This document shows, piece by piece, positions 53,332-62,453 of a DNA stretch of 64,000 nt. The notes beneath the pieces are model-generated. The model was not told the DNA's origin. It saw nothing but the letters and a program-made list of their open reading frames with translations, and made no database searches. Source of the DNA: Planctomycetota bacterium (GTDB taxonomy: Bacteria > Planctomycetota > UBA8742 > UBA2392); assembly GCA_019186845.1 (NCBI GenBank), contig JABARW010000012.1:1-64000 (forward strand). Direction: 5' to 3'. Both the position numbers and the translations under genes were made by a program. Positions within the stretch are counted from its first letter, which is position 1. Each line of letters starts with the position of its first letter.

Positions 53332-56300
53332 CTACATCCTCGAGAGTTTCCTGCGCAGCCTCATGCGCACAAGTTCGGCCAGGGTGCTGATCACAAAGGT
53401 CACGGCAAACAGCAGCAGGCCGCCCAGGAACAGGGTGCGGTAGAGGGTGCCGCCGTGCGGGGCCTCGGGCATTTCAATGGCGATGGCCGCCGAGAGACTT
53501 CGAAAGCCGCTCAAGGGCTCCAGATCCATCACGGGGGTGCCGCCCGCGGCCATCACCACAATCATGGTTTCACCCAGCGCGCGCCCCAGCCCGATCACAA
53601 TGGCCGAGAAGATGCCGCTGGCGGCGGCGGGCGCCACCACGGTAATGGTCGTCTGCCAGCGTGAAGCGCCGCAGGCCAGGCTGGCCGCGCGCAACTGGTT
53701 GGGCACGGTCGAGAGCGCGTCCTCGGCGATGGAATAAATGATGGGGATGACCGCAAACCCCATGGAGAAACCGACGATGAGCGAGTTGGTCTGGTTGAAT
53801 TTCCATCCTTCGGGGCCGGTCAGGAAGCGGCGGAAGTCCGCTACGCGCCCGGCGGTGGGATGGTTGTAGCTGAACAGCAGGCCTTCGATGCCCGGCGCAA
53901 GCAGCCAAGAGAGCCCAAGCCCGAGCAGCCCGGCCACGGCGGCAAACCCCAGCGAGAACGAGATGTCGACCATCACCGGCCATACGCCGGTGCGGCTGTT
54001 TCCTGCGATGCGGTGGCGCAGGGCCGTCAGGGGGTTGCCTCCGGGGCGCAGGCCGCGCCACTCGCGCCAAAAGCCACTGCCGCCAAACACAACGGCTGCC
54101 AGGGAGCGCAGGCACCACGCGGCCAGCAGGGCAAAGGGCAGCCACATCAGGGCCTTGAAGAGGTTGTGACCGCCGGGAATCCACCAGCCTTTGGGCAGCG
54201 GGCCCTGGGGCGTGGCGGTTTCCCGCGCCAGCTCGGCGCCGCCGTTGGTCCAGATGCGGAAATTGCCGGCGTCGAGTTTGCGCGCGGCCTCCTCGCTCAT
54301 GGGCAGGAAGGTCTTGGGGTCGAGCAGGGCCGGGTCGGCGCCCTCCGTGGCGGGAAACAGGAGGGCTTCGGCCCGCGGCCCCGCCACCGTGGCGGCAAAG
54401 GCCCCCACCAGCAGCAAGGCCAGCAGGATAACCAGCGTCAAACGCGGGCCGACGCGCCCCGTAAAGGTCGGCGGCAACTGCTGCCACACCCAGCCAAAGA
54501 ACATGAACAGGCCCGGACAGATCACGAGGCCGGCCAGCAGTGTCGGCATGATGGGGGCTGCCATGGGCGCAAAGTAAAGCGCCCCCAGAAAGCCGAGCAC
54601 CACGCTGGGCAGGCTGGCCATGACCTCCATGGTGGGCTTGACTACGGCGCGCACGTTGCGGTGCATGAATTCGCTGGTGTAGATCGCGCCGAGCACGGCC
54701 AGGGGTATGGCGAACAAAAGCGCATAGAGGCCGCCCTTGAGCGAGCCGATCACCAGGGGCATGAGGCTGTACTTCGGTTCAACATCGTCGGTGCCGCTGG
54801 AGGTCTGCCACTCGTACTTGGGCCCCATGAAGCCCTCGTACCAGATCCGCCCGAACAAGGCCTTGAAGCTGACTTCGGCGTGACGGGCATCGACCCACCA
54901 GTGCCGCAGCTTGCCTGAAGCGTCCAGCGCCAGCGTGCCGCCCGCGTTGCCCGCATAGTAGACCTTCTTCGCGCCGGGGGCCGCCACGCGCTCCTCGAAG
55001 ATCACGCGCTCGCTGGTGTTGTGGATACCGCGCACGCTGCCGCCCTCGTCCCAGACGGCAAAGCTCTTGTTGGCCTCGCAGGCGCAGAAACCGAGAATCG
55101 CCCCGGTGCCCGGCTCATGCACATGAATGCGGCGCAGGCGGGGGTTGTTGTCCTCCGGAGTCTCGCGCACGGCAAACCAGCTCTGGACGCCGCCGTGGCT
55201 GTCGCCCACCAGCAGCGATGTGCCGCCCAGCAAATAGTCCAGGGCCGTGAGGCGCAGGGACCCGGCAGGCGCGCCCAAATCCTGATCCTCGCGCATGGCC
55301 GCTACGGTCTCACCCCACTTGCGGTCCTCTTCGGTGTGGAAACTGAAGACATCGACGGCCGGATAGTCCGCCGGGCGCGCCAGCAGCGGCTGCCCGCCCG
55401 AACCCTCAGCGCGCCGGAACAAATAAAGCAGGCCCTCTTCAGTCCCTACCCAGGCTTCCGTCTGAAGTTCGTGGCAGGCCAAGTGGAGGGGCTTGCCCTT
55501 GACGTCCGCCGTCACATCGGCGCTGAACAGGGCCTCGGCCTGCAGCTCGTCAGTCATGGCGTTGACTTCAAGCTTCTCCAGCAGCAGCAGGGTGCGGCCC
55601 TTTTCCGTAATCGCGGCCGTCAGCGCCTCGCGCTCGGCATCTGGCGGCGCCTTGTGCAGCGACGAGTAGACGCGGGTCACAGCCTCGCCGCCGGTGGCAA
55701 GTTCCAGCTCGCGCTCAATGGCGACGATTGCTCGCACGCGGCGATAAAATCCGAACTCGTTGAGGTGCTCAACGAGCCAGAGTTGCTCGCCGGAGTCGTC
55801 CTTCTCGCGGTCGATGAGCACCTCGGGGAGATAGTCGGGTTTGGACATCTCCTGCTTCTCGGGCATCTTCAGCTTGCGCCAGGACTCGGGGTCCTGGTTT
55901 AGGCCAAAGCGCTTGAAGCCATGCACGTAACTCACGTAACCCTGCAGGACGCGGCCGTCGGAAAGTCCCAGCGTGAGCGAATAGCGCGGCACGTTCTGGA
56001 TGCCCGCCACCGTGACATGGGTGTAGGGCCGCAGGGAGATGTGGGCCGAGGTAATGCGCGCGTCCTTGGCCTCGGGGAGCTTCCAGGACGACATGACCTC
56101 GCCCGTGGGCACGGCGTGAAGCTGCAGGCGGGCGTCTTCATTGATGCGCAGGGCCACGCGGCGGTACTCGTCGGCGTGCAGGGCCACGGGTCTGGCCGCG
56201 TCGGCCTGCGCCCGGCTCTCGAACTCGCCGTGCTCCGAGTCCTGGAACAGGGGCAGGACCTGGCTGAAAATGAAGAACACCAGGCCCAGCACCGCGAAAA

Positions 56301-56415
56301 TCACCAGCAGGCCGCCGATGCGGATTCCGATGTTGGTGCTTTTGTCGATGACGTGCACCGACCAATGCACCTTGGCCTTGGAAAGTTTCGCAATCTGCCG
56401 AGTGTCTTCAGCCAT
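53332..56415 (-). CDS. pstC: Phosphate ABC transporter permease PstC with giant extracytoplasmic domain
   Basis: From ATG 56415 this is 1,027 residues, against about 320 for E. coli PstC. After an N-terminal helix (about 35-55) comes a region of some 480 residues with beta-propeller-like units (LGLSDGRVLQGYVSY, GTEEGLLYLFRRAEGSG, LLVGDSHGGVQSWFAV, FAVWDEGGSVRGIHN, GGTLALDASGKLRHWW). The six-helix permease follows, interrupted by a second extracytoplasmic loop of about 80 residues. The coupling helix is in VPNQLRAASLACGASRWQTTITVV. The propeller reading is inference from repeated Gly-Asp and Gly-Gly turns. Confidence 0.82.
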   Translation of the reverse strand: MAEDTRQIAKLSKAKVHWSVHVIDKSTNIGIRIGGLLVIFAVLGLVFFIFSQVLPLFQDSEHGEFESRAQADAARPVALHADEYRRVALRINEDARLQLHAVPTGEVMSSWKLPEAKDARITSAHISLRPYTHVTVAGIQNVPRYSLTLGLSDGRVLQGYVSYVHGFKRFGLNQDPESWRKLKMPEKQEMSKPDYLPEVLIDREKDDSGEQLWLVEHLNEFGFYRRVRAIVAIERELELATGGEAVTRVYSSLHKAPPDAEREALTAAITEKGRTLLLLEKLEVNAMTDELQAEALFSADVTADVKGKPLHLACHELQTEAWVGTEEGLLYLFRRAEGSGGQPLLARPADYPAVDVFSFHTEEDRKWGETVAAMREDQDLGAPAGSLRLTALDYLLGGTSLLVGDSHGGVQSWFAVRETPEDNNPRLRRIHVHEPGTGAILGFCACEANKSFAVWDEGGSVRGIHNTSERVIFEERVAAPGAKKVYYAGNAGGTLALDASGKLRHWWVDARHAEVSFKALFGRIWYEGFMGPKYEWQTSSGTDDVEPKYSLMPLVIGSLKGGLYALLFAIPLAVLGAIYTSEFMHRNVRAVVKPTMEVMASLPSVVLGFLGALYFAPMAAPIMPTLLAGLVICPGLFMFFGWVWQQLPPTFTGRVGPRLTLVILLALLLVGAFAATVAGPRAEALLFPATEGADPALLDPKTFLPMSEEAARKLDAGNFRIWTNGGAELARETATPQGPLPKGWWIPGGHNLFKALMWLPFALLAAWCLRSLAAVVFGGSGFWREWRGLRPGGNPLTALRHRIAGNSRTGVWPVMVDISFSLGFAAVAGLLGLGLSWLLAPGIEGLLFSYNHPTAGRVADFRRFLTGPEGWKFNQTNSLIVGFSMGFAVIPIIYSIAEDALSTVPNQLRAASLACGASRWQTTITVVAPAAASGIFSAIVIGLGRALGETMIVVMAAGGTPVMDLEPLSGFRSLSAAIAIEMPEAPHGGTLYRTLFLGGLLLFAVTFVISTLAELVRMRLRRKLSRM

Positions 56416-56486
56416 GGGGCGCCGGAGCGGGGGAAGCAACGGGTGCGGAGCCTGAACGCCCCGCACCCATCACACCTGAACGCTGC

Positions 56487-57482
56487 TTACTTCAGAACTT
56501 CGCGGTTCTTGTCAATCATCTTCTTGGTCAGGGGGATAAAGCCGTCCTTGAGGACGATCTCCTGGCCTTCACGGCTGAGGATGAAGCTCAGGAACTCCTT
56601 GACCACGGGGCTTACTTCCTTGCCCGGCGCGCGGTTGAAGTAAATCCACAGGAAGCGCGACAGCGGATACTTGCCGCTGTAGCAGTTCTCCGGCGTCGCA
56701 TCGAAGGCTTCCGCACCGTCCTTCTTGGAGATCGGCACGGTCTTCACGCCCGCCGTCTTGTATCCGATGCCGGAGTAACCGGCCGCCGAGCGGTCTTCGC
56801 TGATGAGCTGAACCACCGTGCTCGAACCCGGCTGCTCCTTGACCGTGCTCTTGAAGTCGCCCTTGTACAGGGCGTTCTCCTTGAAGAAGCCGTAGGTGCC
56901 CGAGGCGCTGTTGCGGCCGTAAAGCGTGATGCTCAAGTTGGCCCACTCGCCCTCCAGGCCCACCTGGCCCCACTTGGTGATGTCTTCCTTGTAGCCGCCC
57001 TTGCGGTTGGCCGAGAAAATCGCATCCACCTGCGGCAGGGACAGGCCCTTGATGGGGTTGTCCTTGTGGACGAACACCGCAAGCGCATCGACGGCCACGC
57101 CCACCAAGCTGGGCTTGTAGCCGAACTTGTCTTCGAACTTCTTGATTTCTTCGGCCTTCATCTCGCGTGACATGGGGCCGATGTCCGCCGTGCCGTCAAT
57201 CAGCGCCGGCGGGGCCGTGCTCGAACCCTTGCCCTCGACGGCAAAGGTCACGTTCGGGTAGTGCTTCTTGAAACCCTCGGACCAGAAAGTCATCAGGTTG
57301 TTCAGGGTATCTGAACCCACGCTTGACAGCGTGCCCGACACGCCGGCCACAGGCTTGTACTTTTCGATCGCTTCTTCAATCTTCACGTCCGCCCGGGCGG
57401 CCCTGGCCGAAAAGCCGAACGTACTCACACCCAGCGCCAGCGCGGCCACGCCCGCCAGCAAGAGTCCCTTGTTCATATTCAT
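56487..57482 (-). CDS. pstS: Phosphate-binding protein PstS
   Basis: This 331-residue periplasmic binding protein starts at ATG 57482 (GGAG 8 bases upstream) with a signal peptide (KGLLLAGVAALALGVSTFGF ... ARAD). Phosphate-binding segments are GTLSSVGSDTLNNL, GKGSSTAPPALIDGTADIGPMSR and YGRNSASGTYGFF. It feeds phosphate to the PstCA channel. It is the first gene of the operon and lies divergent from the membrane-protein gene at 57604, with regulatory space of 121 bases. Confidence 0.92.
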   Translation of the reverse strand: MNMNKGLLLAGVAALALGVSTFGFSARAARADVKIEEAIEKYKPVAGVSGTLSSVGSDTLNNLMTFWSEGFKKHYPNVTFAVEGKGSSTAPPALIDGTADIGPMSREMKAEEIKKFEDKFGYKPSLVGVAVDALAVFVHKDNPIKGLSLPQVDAIFSANRKGGYKEDITKWGQVGLEGEWANLSITLYGRNSASGTYGFFKENALYKGDFKSTVKEQPGSSTVVQLISEDRSAAGYSGIGYKTAGVKTVPISKKDGAEAFDATPENCYSGKYPLSRFLWIYFNRAPGKEVSPVVKEFLSFILSREGQEIVLKDGFIPLTKKMIDKNREVLK

Positions 57483-57603
57483 TGCGCGATCTCCGTAAGT
57501 GGTTCCCATTTGTTGCCGCAGACACTAGGTGCAGGCGGTGAACCCCGGATAAAGCGATTATGAAGATTCCTTAAATTCTCGCGCACGCTCTATACTGGCC
57601 GCC
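57483..57603. promoter_or_regulatory. Divergent control region of the pst operon and the 57604 gene
   Basis: On the minus strand TCTTCAT-AATC-GCTTTAT (RC of about 57551-57568) has the 11-base period and partly the letters of a Pho box (two CTGTCAT-like heptamers). On the plus strand TATACT at 57591-57596 could be a -10 box for the gene at 57604, leaving almost no leader. Both are weak; the region holds no gene. Confidence 0.3.
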
Positions 57604-58089
57604 ATGAACGACCTGCCCCCCGATCTAGATCAAAACCTGCGCGGCATGACAGTCGTCTTCCTGGCCATGTCAGTGGCCCCCGTGCTTTTGATGGCTGTTG
57701 CCAGCTTTCTGGGGCCCTTGACTCCGCCCCCGGCCGACGGCAGCCAGAGCCCTTTTGAAATCCTGCGCCTGGTCATGTGGGCCTTCTCCGTGGCCATCCT
57801 GGCGCCCATGTTCGCGGTACACCGCCAACACAGTGCGGCCATTGCCGCCGAGCCTGACGTGCAGCTCAAGCTGGCGCGCCTGCGCGGGAGAACGGTGGTT
57901 GTCACGGCCTTGGCCGAGGGCGCGGCCATCCTGGCCGGCGTGGTCACCATGATGGAAGGAAAGCCCCTGCTGGCCCTGCCGGGTTTTCTGCCGCTGCTGG
58001 TCTGGACAATGGTCGGGTTTCCCACGCGCGAGCGTGTAGTGGCCGAACTGGCCGGCCCGGCGAACAATCTCAACAGGCAGTACCGCTAG
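57604..58089 (+). CDS. Small four-helix membrane protein of unknown function
   Basis: This 161-residue protein has four hydrophobic helices (about 15-37, 54-76, 97-117, 122-140) and short charged loops. It has a basic cytoplasmic end. No family is recognised. The coding start at 57604 leaves a leader of only a few bases after the possible -10 box; a start at 57646 (MTVVFLAMSV) would also leave all four helices. Its stop lies 27 bases before the methyltransferase gene, so cotranscription is likely. Confidence 0.6.
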   Translation: MNDLPPDLDQNLRGMTVVFLAMSVAPVLLMAVASFLGPLTPPPADGSQSPFEILRLVMWAFSVAILAPMFAVHRQHSAAIAAEPDVQLKLARLRGRTVVVTALAEGAAILAGVVTMMEGKPLLALPGFLPLLVWTMVGFPTRERVVAELAGPANNLNRQYR

Positions 58090-58116
58090 CCGCGAGCGCG
58101 GCCTATTCTGGTTCCC

Positions 58117-59532
58117 ATGGCTGACCTGACACCGGCATGGCAGGAACATGAGCGCGTGGCCCGCGGCGTTCCCCAGGTCATGCGCGGCACGCTGGGCGCC
58201 TTCTTCACGCCGCGCGATGTGGCTTTGCGCGTGGCCACCGAAGTGCTCCAGCGTTTCCCCCACGGCACGGTTCCCGTGATCCTCGACCCCGCCTGCGGGG
58301 CCGGGGCCCTCCTGCTGGGTGCCCTGGAATACTCCATGAAGGAACGGCCCAGCTGGGTTGCGCCCCTGCTGGGCGGAAAACTACACGGCTGGGAAATCGA
58401 GCGCGGCATCGCCGAGGGCGCGCGCCACGTGCTTCAGGCCGCGGGCAAGTGCCTGGGCGCGCGGGTGGCGAGCCTGGTCTCCTGCCGAGACGGCCTGCTT
58501 TCGGATGAACGCGAAGTGTTTGACGTGGTGCTTGCCAACCCGCCCTGGAAGAGCTTTTCCGGCCGGCAGGCGCAGGAAATCGACCCCATGCTGCGGGCGC
58601 TGTATGCGAAGAAATTCGGCGCGTTTGCAGGCTGGCCCGCCACGCACACGGCCTTCGCCGAGCAGAGCGCAAGGCTCATGAAGCGGCAGGGCGGACGCAT
58701 CGGCATTCTGCTTCCTTATCAGGTGGCGGACCTCGAAGGCTACGCCCCCCTGCGCCGTGCCCTGGCCCAACTGGTCAGCGTCGAGCGCATAGTGGATCTG
58801 GGCGAGAATGCCTTTGCGGGCGTGACGGAGCCCTGTGGCCTGTTTGTCTTTGCAGCAGGCAAGGGCGACATTTCGGGTGAGCCCTGGGAAGCCCGGGCTG
58901 ACGTCGGGCTGACCATCAGGGCTTCCATGCGGCACCAGCCCCTGCCGCCGGACAGCTTTGGCGATATCGGCATCCACACCGGCAATGCGGCGGATCTGCT
59001 CCTGACAGACAAGGCTGAGCCCGGCGCCCTGCCCGTGCGCGAGGGCAAGGATGTGCGGCCCTTTGCCCTGGACATGCCGCGCCTGTTCATGCGCAAGCCC
59101 AACTTCCAGGGCACGGGGCATTACGCGCGCATGGCACCGCCTGAGCGCTACGCCGCCGCTCGCATCCTGCTGCGACAGACAGCAAACCGGCCCATCGCGG
59201 CCAGGCACCATCCCTTTACCCTGTTCCGCAACAGCGTGCTGGCCTGCTTTGGCGCGCCTGACCACGACGACGACTACCTGATTGGCGTGCTCAACAGCGA
59301 GTACGTGGCCAGGCTGTACCGCAACAGCTTTCGTGACGCGCGGCAGCGCGCCTTCCCCCAGATCAAGATTGCGGCTCTGCGGGCGTTGCCCGTGCCTTCA
59401 AGGCGGGCGGCAAAGTCGGTGTACGACGAGATCATCAGGATCAGCCAGGCACTGCAGGCCAAGAAAGGGGCCGACCCCTCCCTGCTGAATGCCCTGGAGG
59501 CCGCGGTGACCCGGGCCTATTTCGGCGAGTAG
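58117..59532 (+). CDS. Solitary adenine-specific DNA methyltransferase, M.TaqI-like
   Basis: This 471-residue gamma-class N6-adenine methyltransferase has the SAM motif I DPACGAGALLLGAL, catalytic motif IV NPPW in VVLANPPWKSF and the pre-motif GAFFTPRDVALRVA. A C-terminal target-recognition half ends in IGVLNSEYVARLYRN...AFPQIKIAALRALPVP, as in TaqI and Eco57I-type enzymes. No restriction endonuclease is encoded beside it and no endonuclease motif (PD-ExK) is seen within it, so it is an orphan enzyme or part of a split system elsewhere. The target sequence cannot be read from the protein. Confidence 0.85.
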   Translation: MADLTPAWQEHERVARGVPQVMRGTLGAFFTPRDVALRVATEVLQRFPHGTVPVILDPACGAGALLLGALEYSMKERPSWVAPLLGGKLHGWEIERGIAEGARHVLQAAGKCLGARVASLVSCRDGLLSDEREVFDVVLANPPWKSFSGRQAQEIDPMLRALYAKKFGAFAGWPATHTAFAEQSARLMKRQGGRIGILLPYQVADLEGYAPLRRALAQLVSVERIVDLGENAFAGVTEPCGLFVFAAGKGDISGEPWEARADVGLTIRASMRHQPLPPDSFGDIGIHTGNAADLLLTDKAEPGALPVREGKDVRPFALDMPRLFMRKPNFQGTGHYARMAPPERYAAARILLRQTANRPIAARHHPFTLFRNSVLACFGAPDHDDDYLIGVLNSEYVARLYRNSFRDARQRAFPQIKIAALRALPVPSRRAAKSVYDEIIRISQALQAKKGADPSLLNALEAAVTRAYFGE

Positions 59533-59539
59533 GGCGCCG

Positions 59540-60397
59540 TCAGAACAGGCGATGGAACTCGACGCTGGGCTCGCCCAGGGGCTTGGCGAGTTCCATCCAG
59601 CCCAGATCCACCTTGAGCAGGGTCTGGAACTGGTCGAAGTGGGCTCGGTCGCGGAAGGCCAGCACGCAGGTCAGCTCGCCGGGATGATGCTCGGCCTGCC
59701 AGAGATAGAGGCCGCGGAAATCAAAGCCCTTGGCGCGGTACCAGTCATGGAGGCGGTTGAGCATGTCCAGTTTGCCGGCCGCTTCCTCGTTGTTGAACCT
59801 GTAGCGCGAAACCTGCAGGAAGGCCTCGTGCTGCTTGGGTACACGGGCCAGCACCCGGGTCTTGCCGCCCTGGTGAACCACCTCGCGCACCGTGGGAATG
59901 GCGTACTGGCTCAGGTCCACGGGGGCGATGTCCACGGCACCCTCGGCCGCGGGGATGAGCGACCGAACCCGGCCGTTTTCATAGATATCCCAGCGGCCGC
60001 GCGGTGCGGGCACATAGGGCGGCACAAAGGGCATCAGAGACGTGCGCAGAAAGCCGCTGTCGTCGGAATAGAGGATGCGGCCCTGCAGATAAGTGGCAGC
60101 ACCGTAAATCTCAAGGTAACGCCGCACGATGGGCGAAGGGTTGCAGACGACGAACTCATACCCCATGGATTGCGCCCCGCGCATGATTGTCATCATGGCC
60201 GCGACGGCCGACGAATCGCACTGCTCCACCTGCGACGCGTGCAGGATGCGATGGCCGGGAAAACGCGGTAGCCCCATGCTCTCCGCCAGGGCCTGCACAT
60301 AGGGAATGGTGGCGGCGGTGACTTCGCGGGCCACGGTAATGCACACGGCGCGGAAATCACGGGGAGGCTGAAGGTCCTTGCTCACGGCCAGACCCAT
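59540..60397 (-). CDS. STAS-domain protein with C-terminal dimeric alpha/beta-barrel-like region
   Basis: In this 285-residue cytosolic protein, residues about 15-115 have a STAS-like pattern, with HASQVEQCDSSAVAAMMTIMRGAQSMG containing the Asp-Ser-Ser site that is phosphorylated in anti-sigma antagonists. The C-terminal 110 residues (VLARVPKQHEAFLQVSRYRF..., HHPGELTCVLAFRDRAHFDQFQTLL) suggest a ferredoxin-like or DUF fold. No kinase or phosphatase partner is adjacent. It is convergent with the methyltransferase and lies 17 bases downstream of the PmtA-like gene on the same strand, so the two probably share a transcript. Confidence 0.6.
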   Translation of the reverse strand: MGLAVSKDLQPPRDFRAVCITVAREVTAATIPYVQALAESMGLPRFPGHRILHASQVEQCDSSAVAAMMTIMRGAQSMGYEFVVCNPSPIVRRYLEIYGAATYLQGRILYSDDSGFLRTSLMPFVPPYVPAPRGRWDIYENGRVRSLIPAAEGAVDIAPVDLSQYAIPTVREVVHQGGKTRVLARVPKQHEAFLQVSRYRFNNEEAAGKLDMLNRLHDWYRAKGFDFRGLYLWQAEHHPGELTCVLAFRDRAHFDQFQTLLKVDLGWMELAKPLGEPSVEFHRLF

Positions 60398-60414
60398 AGG
60401 GCCTCCCGGCGCGA

Positions 60415-61023
60415 TCAGCGCGCGTGCGCGGTCTTGCGGCTTTCCTGCGGCGCCGCCTGGCGCTTGAAGGTGAACACATTGGCCGGCGGAATGTTCGTCC
60501 AGACGCGCTTGCGCTTGTCGCGCTCAAAGCCCGGCACGCGCTTCTTGGTCCAGTAGGCCGCGATGTACGAGAACTGGATATAGGGCTTGCCCGGCTCCAG
60601 CACCTCGGCCATGGCACCCCAGATCCTGGGCTTCAGTTCATCGGGAATGCTGACAAAGGGAATGCCGCTGACCACCGCCGCCACGCGCTGGTTTGAGATG
60701 CCGCGTTCCTTGAGGATGCGCAACATGGTCGAGGCACAGGCCTCGACGATCTCAACATCCGGAAACTCGTGGCGCAGCTTTTTCACGAACGCCCCGTTGA
60801 TCTCGATGATGATCAGCCGGTTCTTGGGAAAACGCGCCCTAAGTTCGCGCGTGACCACTCCCGTGCCCGCCCCCAGCTCAATCAGGACGTCGTCCGGCTT
60901 GAGCGGCGGCACGGCATTGGTGATGGCCTTGGCCAGCTTGGGGCTGCTGGGCAGCAGCGTGCCGCACTCGCGGTAGTGTTTGAGACCTTCCTTGAGGAAC
61001 AGCAGCGTGCCGCCGCGTTTCAT
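60415..61023 (-). CDS. SAM-dependent methyltransferase, PmtA/phospholipid-methyltransferase-like
   Basis: This 202-residue class I methyltransferase has motif I IELGAGTGVVTREL, motif II-like IIIEINGAFVKKL and post-motif VVSGIPFVSIP, which is the region that marks phospholipid N-methyltransferases of the PmtA type and related rRNA enzymes. The N-terminus LFLKEGLKHYRECGTLLPSSPKLA resembles PmtA. ATG 61023 has AGGA 6 bases upstream; 61029 is too close. It would methylate phosphatidylethanolamine to phosphatidylcholine, or another membrane lipid. Substrate is unproven. Confidence 0.65.
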   Translation of the reverse strand: MKRGGTLLFLKEGLKHYRECGTLLPSSPKLAKAITNAVPPLKPDDVLIELGAGTGVVTRELRARFPKNRLIIIEINGAFVKKLRHEFPDVEIVEACASTMLRILKERGISNQRVAAVVSGIPFVSIPDELKPRIWGAMAEVLEPGKPYIQFSYIAAYWTKKRVPGFERDKRKRVWTNIPPANVFTFKRQAAPQESRKTAHAR

Positions 61024-61029
61024 AGGCAT

Positions 61030-61349
61030 TCCTGTTGAACGACGCCGGGCATCATTGGCAGGGCCCGGATGTGGATTTCAGGCATCCTCAACGGGGGTGC
61101 CTGTCGGCCAGAGATAATGGCATCTTCGACAAATTGTTCCATATCAATAATGCAGCGCGGCATGGCACCTTGGGCCTGCGCCGGCGGATAATCTGGGCGC
61201 GCAAATCAAGCGGGTGGTGACCAAAAATTGCGTTGAGCGGGCCCCCTGCCAGAAATCTGTCAGGCGCGGCGACCGGCGGGTTTTGGGAAGAGAACGTTCA
61301 GCGTGGGCGTATTATCGCCAACCCTTGAATTCGCTCCTCTGGAACTGCC
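61030..61349. other. Gene-free divergent gap
   Basis: This 320-base gap holds no open frame with coding character and no clear RNA gene. A TATTAT at 61310-61315 could be a -10 box for the efflux operon, but no -35 is convincing. The stretch around 61,125-61,160 is the most AT-rich in the neighbourhood. Confidence 0.5.
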
Positions 61350-62450
61350 ATGCGACTGACCGCCCTGATTCTCCTAGCGTTACTTCTGACAGCCTGCGGC
61401 CAAGGCGGCGGCCAGGATGCCCAAAAGGGCGGTCGCAAGCCGGTGTTCCCGGTTCAGGTACTGGAAGTCCAGGGTGGAGTCGTGGAGTACGCCATCACCT
61501 CGACGGGCAGTGTGGAGGCCTTCGAGCAGGTGCTCGTGACGGCTCGCGTGCGCGGGGTGATTGAGAAAGTCAACTTCCGGGAGGGACAGGAGGTCAAGAC
61601 CGGCGACGTGCTCGTGGAAATCGAACCCCAGCGCTACCGGAACGAACTCGAAGCCGCCCAGGCCCGCCTCGACAAGGCCGACGCCTCGCACAAGGATGCC
61701 CAGGCCGGCCTCAAGCGCCGTGAAGAAGCCAACCGCCAGACGCCGGGCATTTTCAGCCCCGACGAAGTCGAAAGCTGGCGCAACCGCGTCAACAGCACCA
61801 AGGCCGACGTCTCTCAGGCCACAGCCGACGTCAAGACTGCCCAGCTCAACTTGCGTGACGCCTACGCCACGGCACCCATGGCGGGCATCATCCAGTCCCG
61901 CAGTGTGCAAAGCGGGGCCTACGTACAGCCCGGCGCGCTGATTGCCACGCTGCTGCGCCGCGACCCATTGCTGCTTCGCTTCACCGTCGATGAAGACGAG
62001 GCCCGCAGCCTCAAGCAGGGGCAGCAGGCAACCTTCACCGTCACCGACGTGGACAAGCCCCTGCAGGCCAGCCTCACCCATATCGCGGCCTCGGCTTCGT
62101 CGCGCTCGCGCATGGTCGAGGTCATCGCGGAAGTCGCAGCGGAGGACCGCGAGCGCGTGCGGCCGGGAACCTTCGCGCGCATCCGCATCGTCACGGGCTC
62201 GCGCGACAACGCCCCCGCCATCCCCCAGACGGCCGTGCGCCCCACCGAGCGCGGCTTTGTGGCCTTTGTGGTCGAAAACGGCCAGGCGCGCATGCGCCTT
62301 CTGACCCTGGGCCTGCGCACGGAGGACGGCCGCGTCGAGGTGCGCGAAGGCGTCAAACCCGGCGAGAAACTGGTAGTGCGCGGCGCTGAAGCCCTGAAAG
62401 ACGGAGTCGCCGTGAAAATCGACGAACCCGTGCAGCCCCAGGACAAATAG
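61350..62450 (+). CDS. RND efflux periplasmic adaptor (membrane fusion protein)
   Basis: This 366-residue lipoprotein has lipobox LLTAC at about residue 16 and the AcrA/MdtA layout: beta-barrel and lipoyl halves (ITSTGSVEAFEQVLVTARVRGVIEKVNFREGQEVKTGDVLVEIEP ... MAGIIQSRSVQSGAYVQPG) around a coiled-coil hairpin. The C-terminal membrane-proximal part ends with EGVKPGEKLVVRGAEALKDG. It links the inner-membrane pump to an outer-membrane channel. Three bases separate it from the pump gene. No TolC-like channel gene is in view. Confidence 0.88.
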   Translation: MRLTALILLALLLTACGQGGGQDAQKGGRKPVFPVQVLEVQGGVVEYAITSTGSVEAFEQVLVTARVRGVIEKVNFREGQEVKTGDVLVEIEPQRYRNELEAAQARLDKADASHKDAQAGLKRREEANRQTPGIFSPDEVESWRNRVNSTKADVSQATADVKTAQLNLRDAYATAPMAGIIQSRSVQSGAYVQPGALIATLLRRDPLLLRFTVDEDEARSLKQGQQATFTVTDVDKPLQASLTHIAASASSRSRMVEVIAEVAAEDRERVRPGTFARIRIVTGSRDNAPAIPQTAVRPTERGFVAFVVENGQARMRLLTLGLRTEDGRVEVREGVKPGEKLVVRGAEALKDGVAVKIDEPVQPQDK

Positions 62451-62453
62451 GCC

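Noticed and set aside
57551..57568. Pho box upstream of pstS
   Set aside because: Only about half of the consensus letters match; kept as a weak note in the control-region entry rather than a finding.
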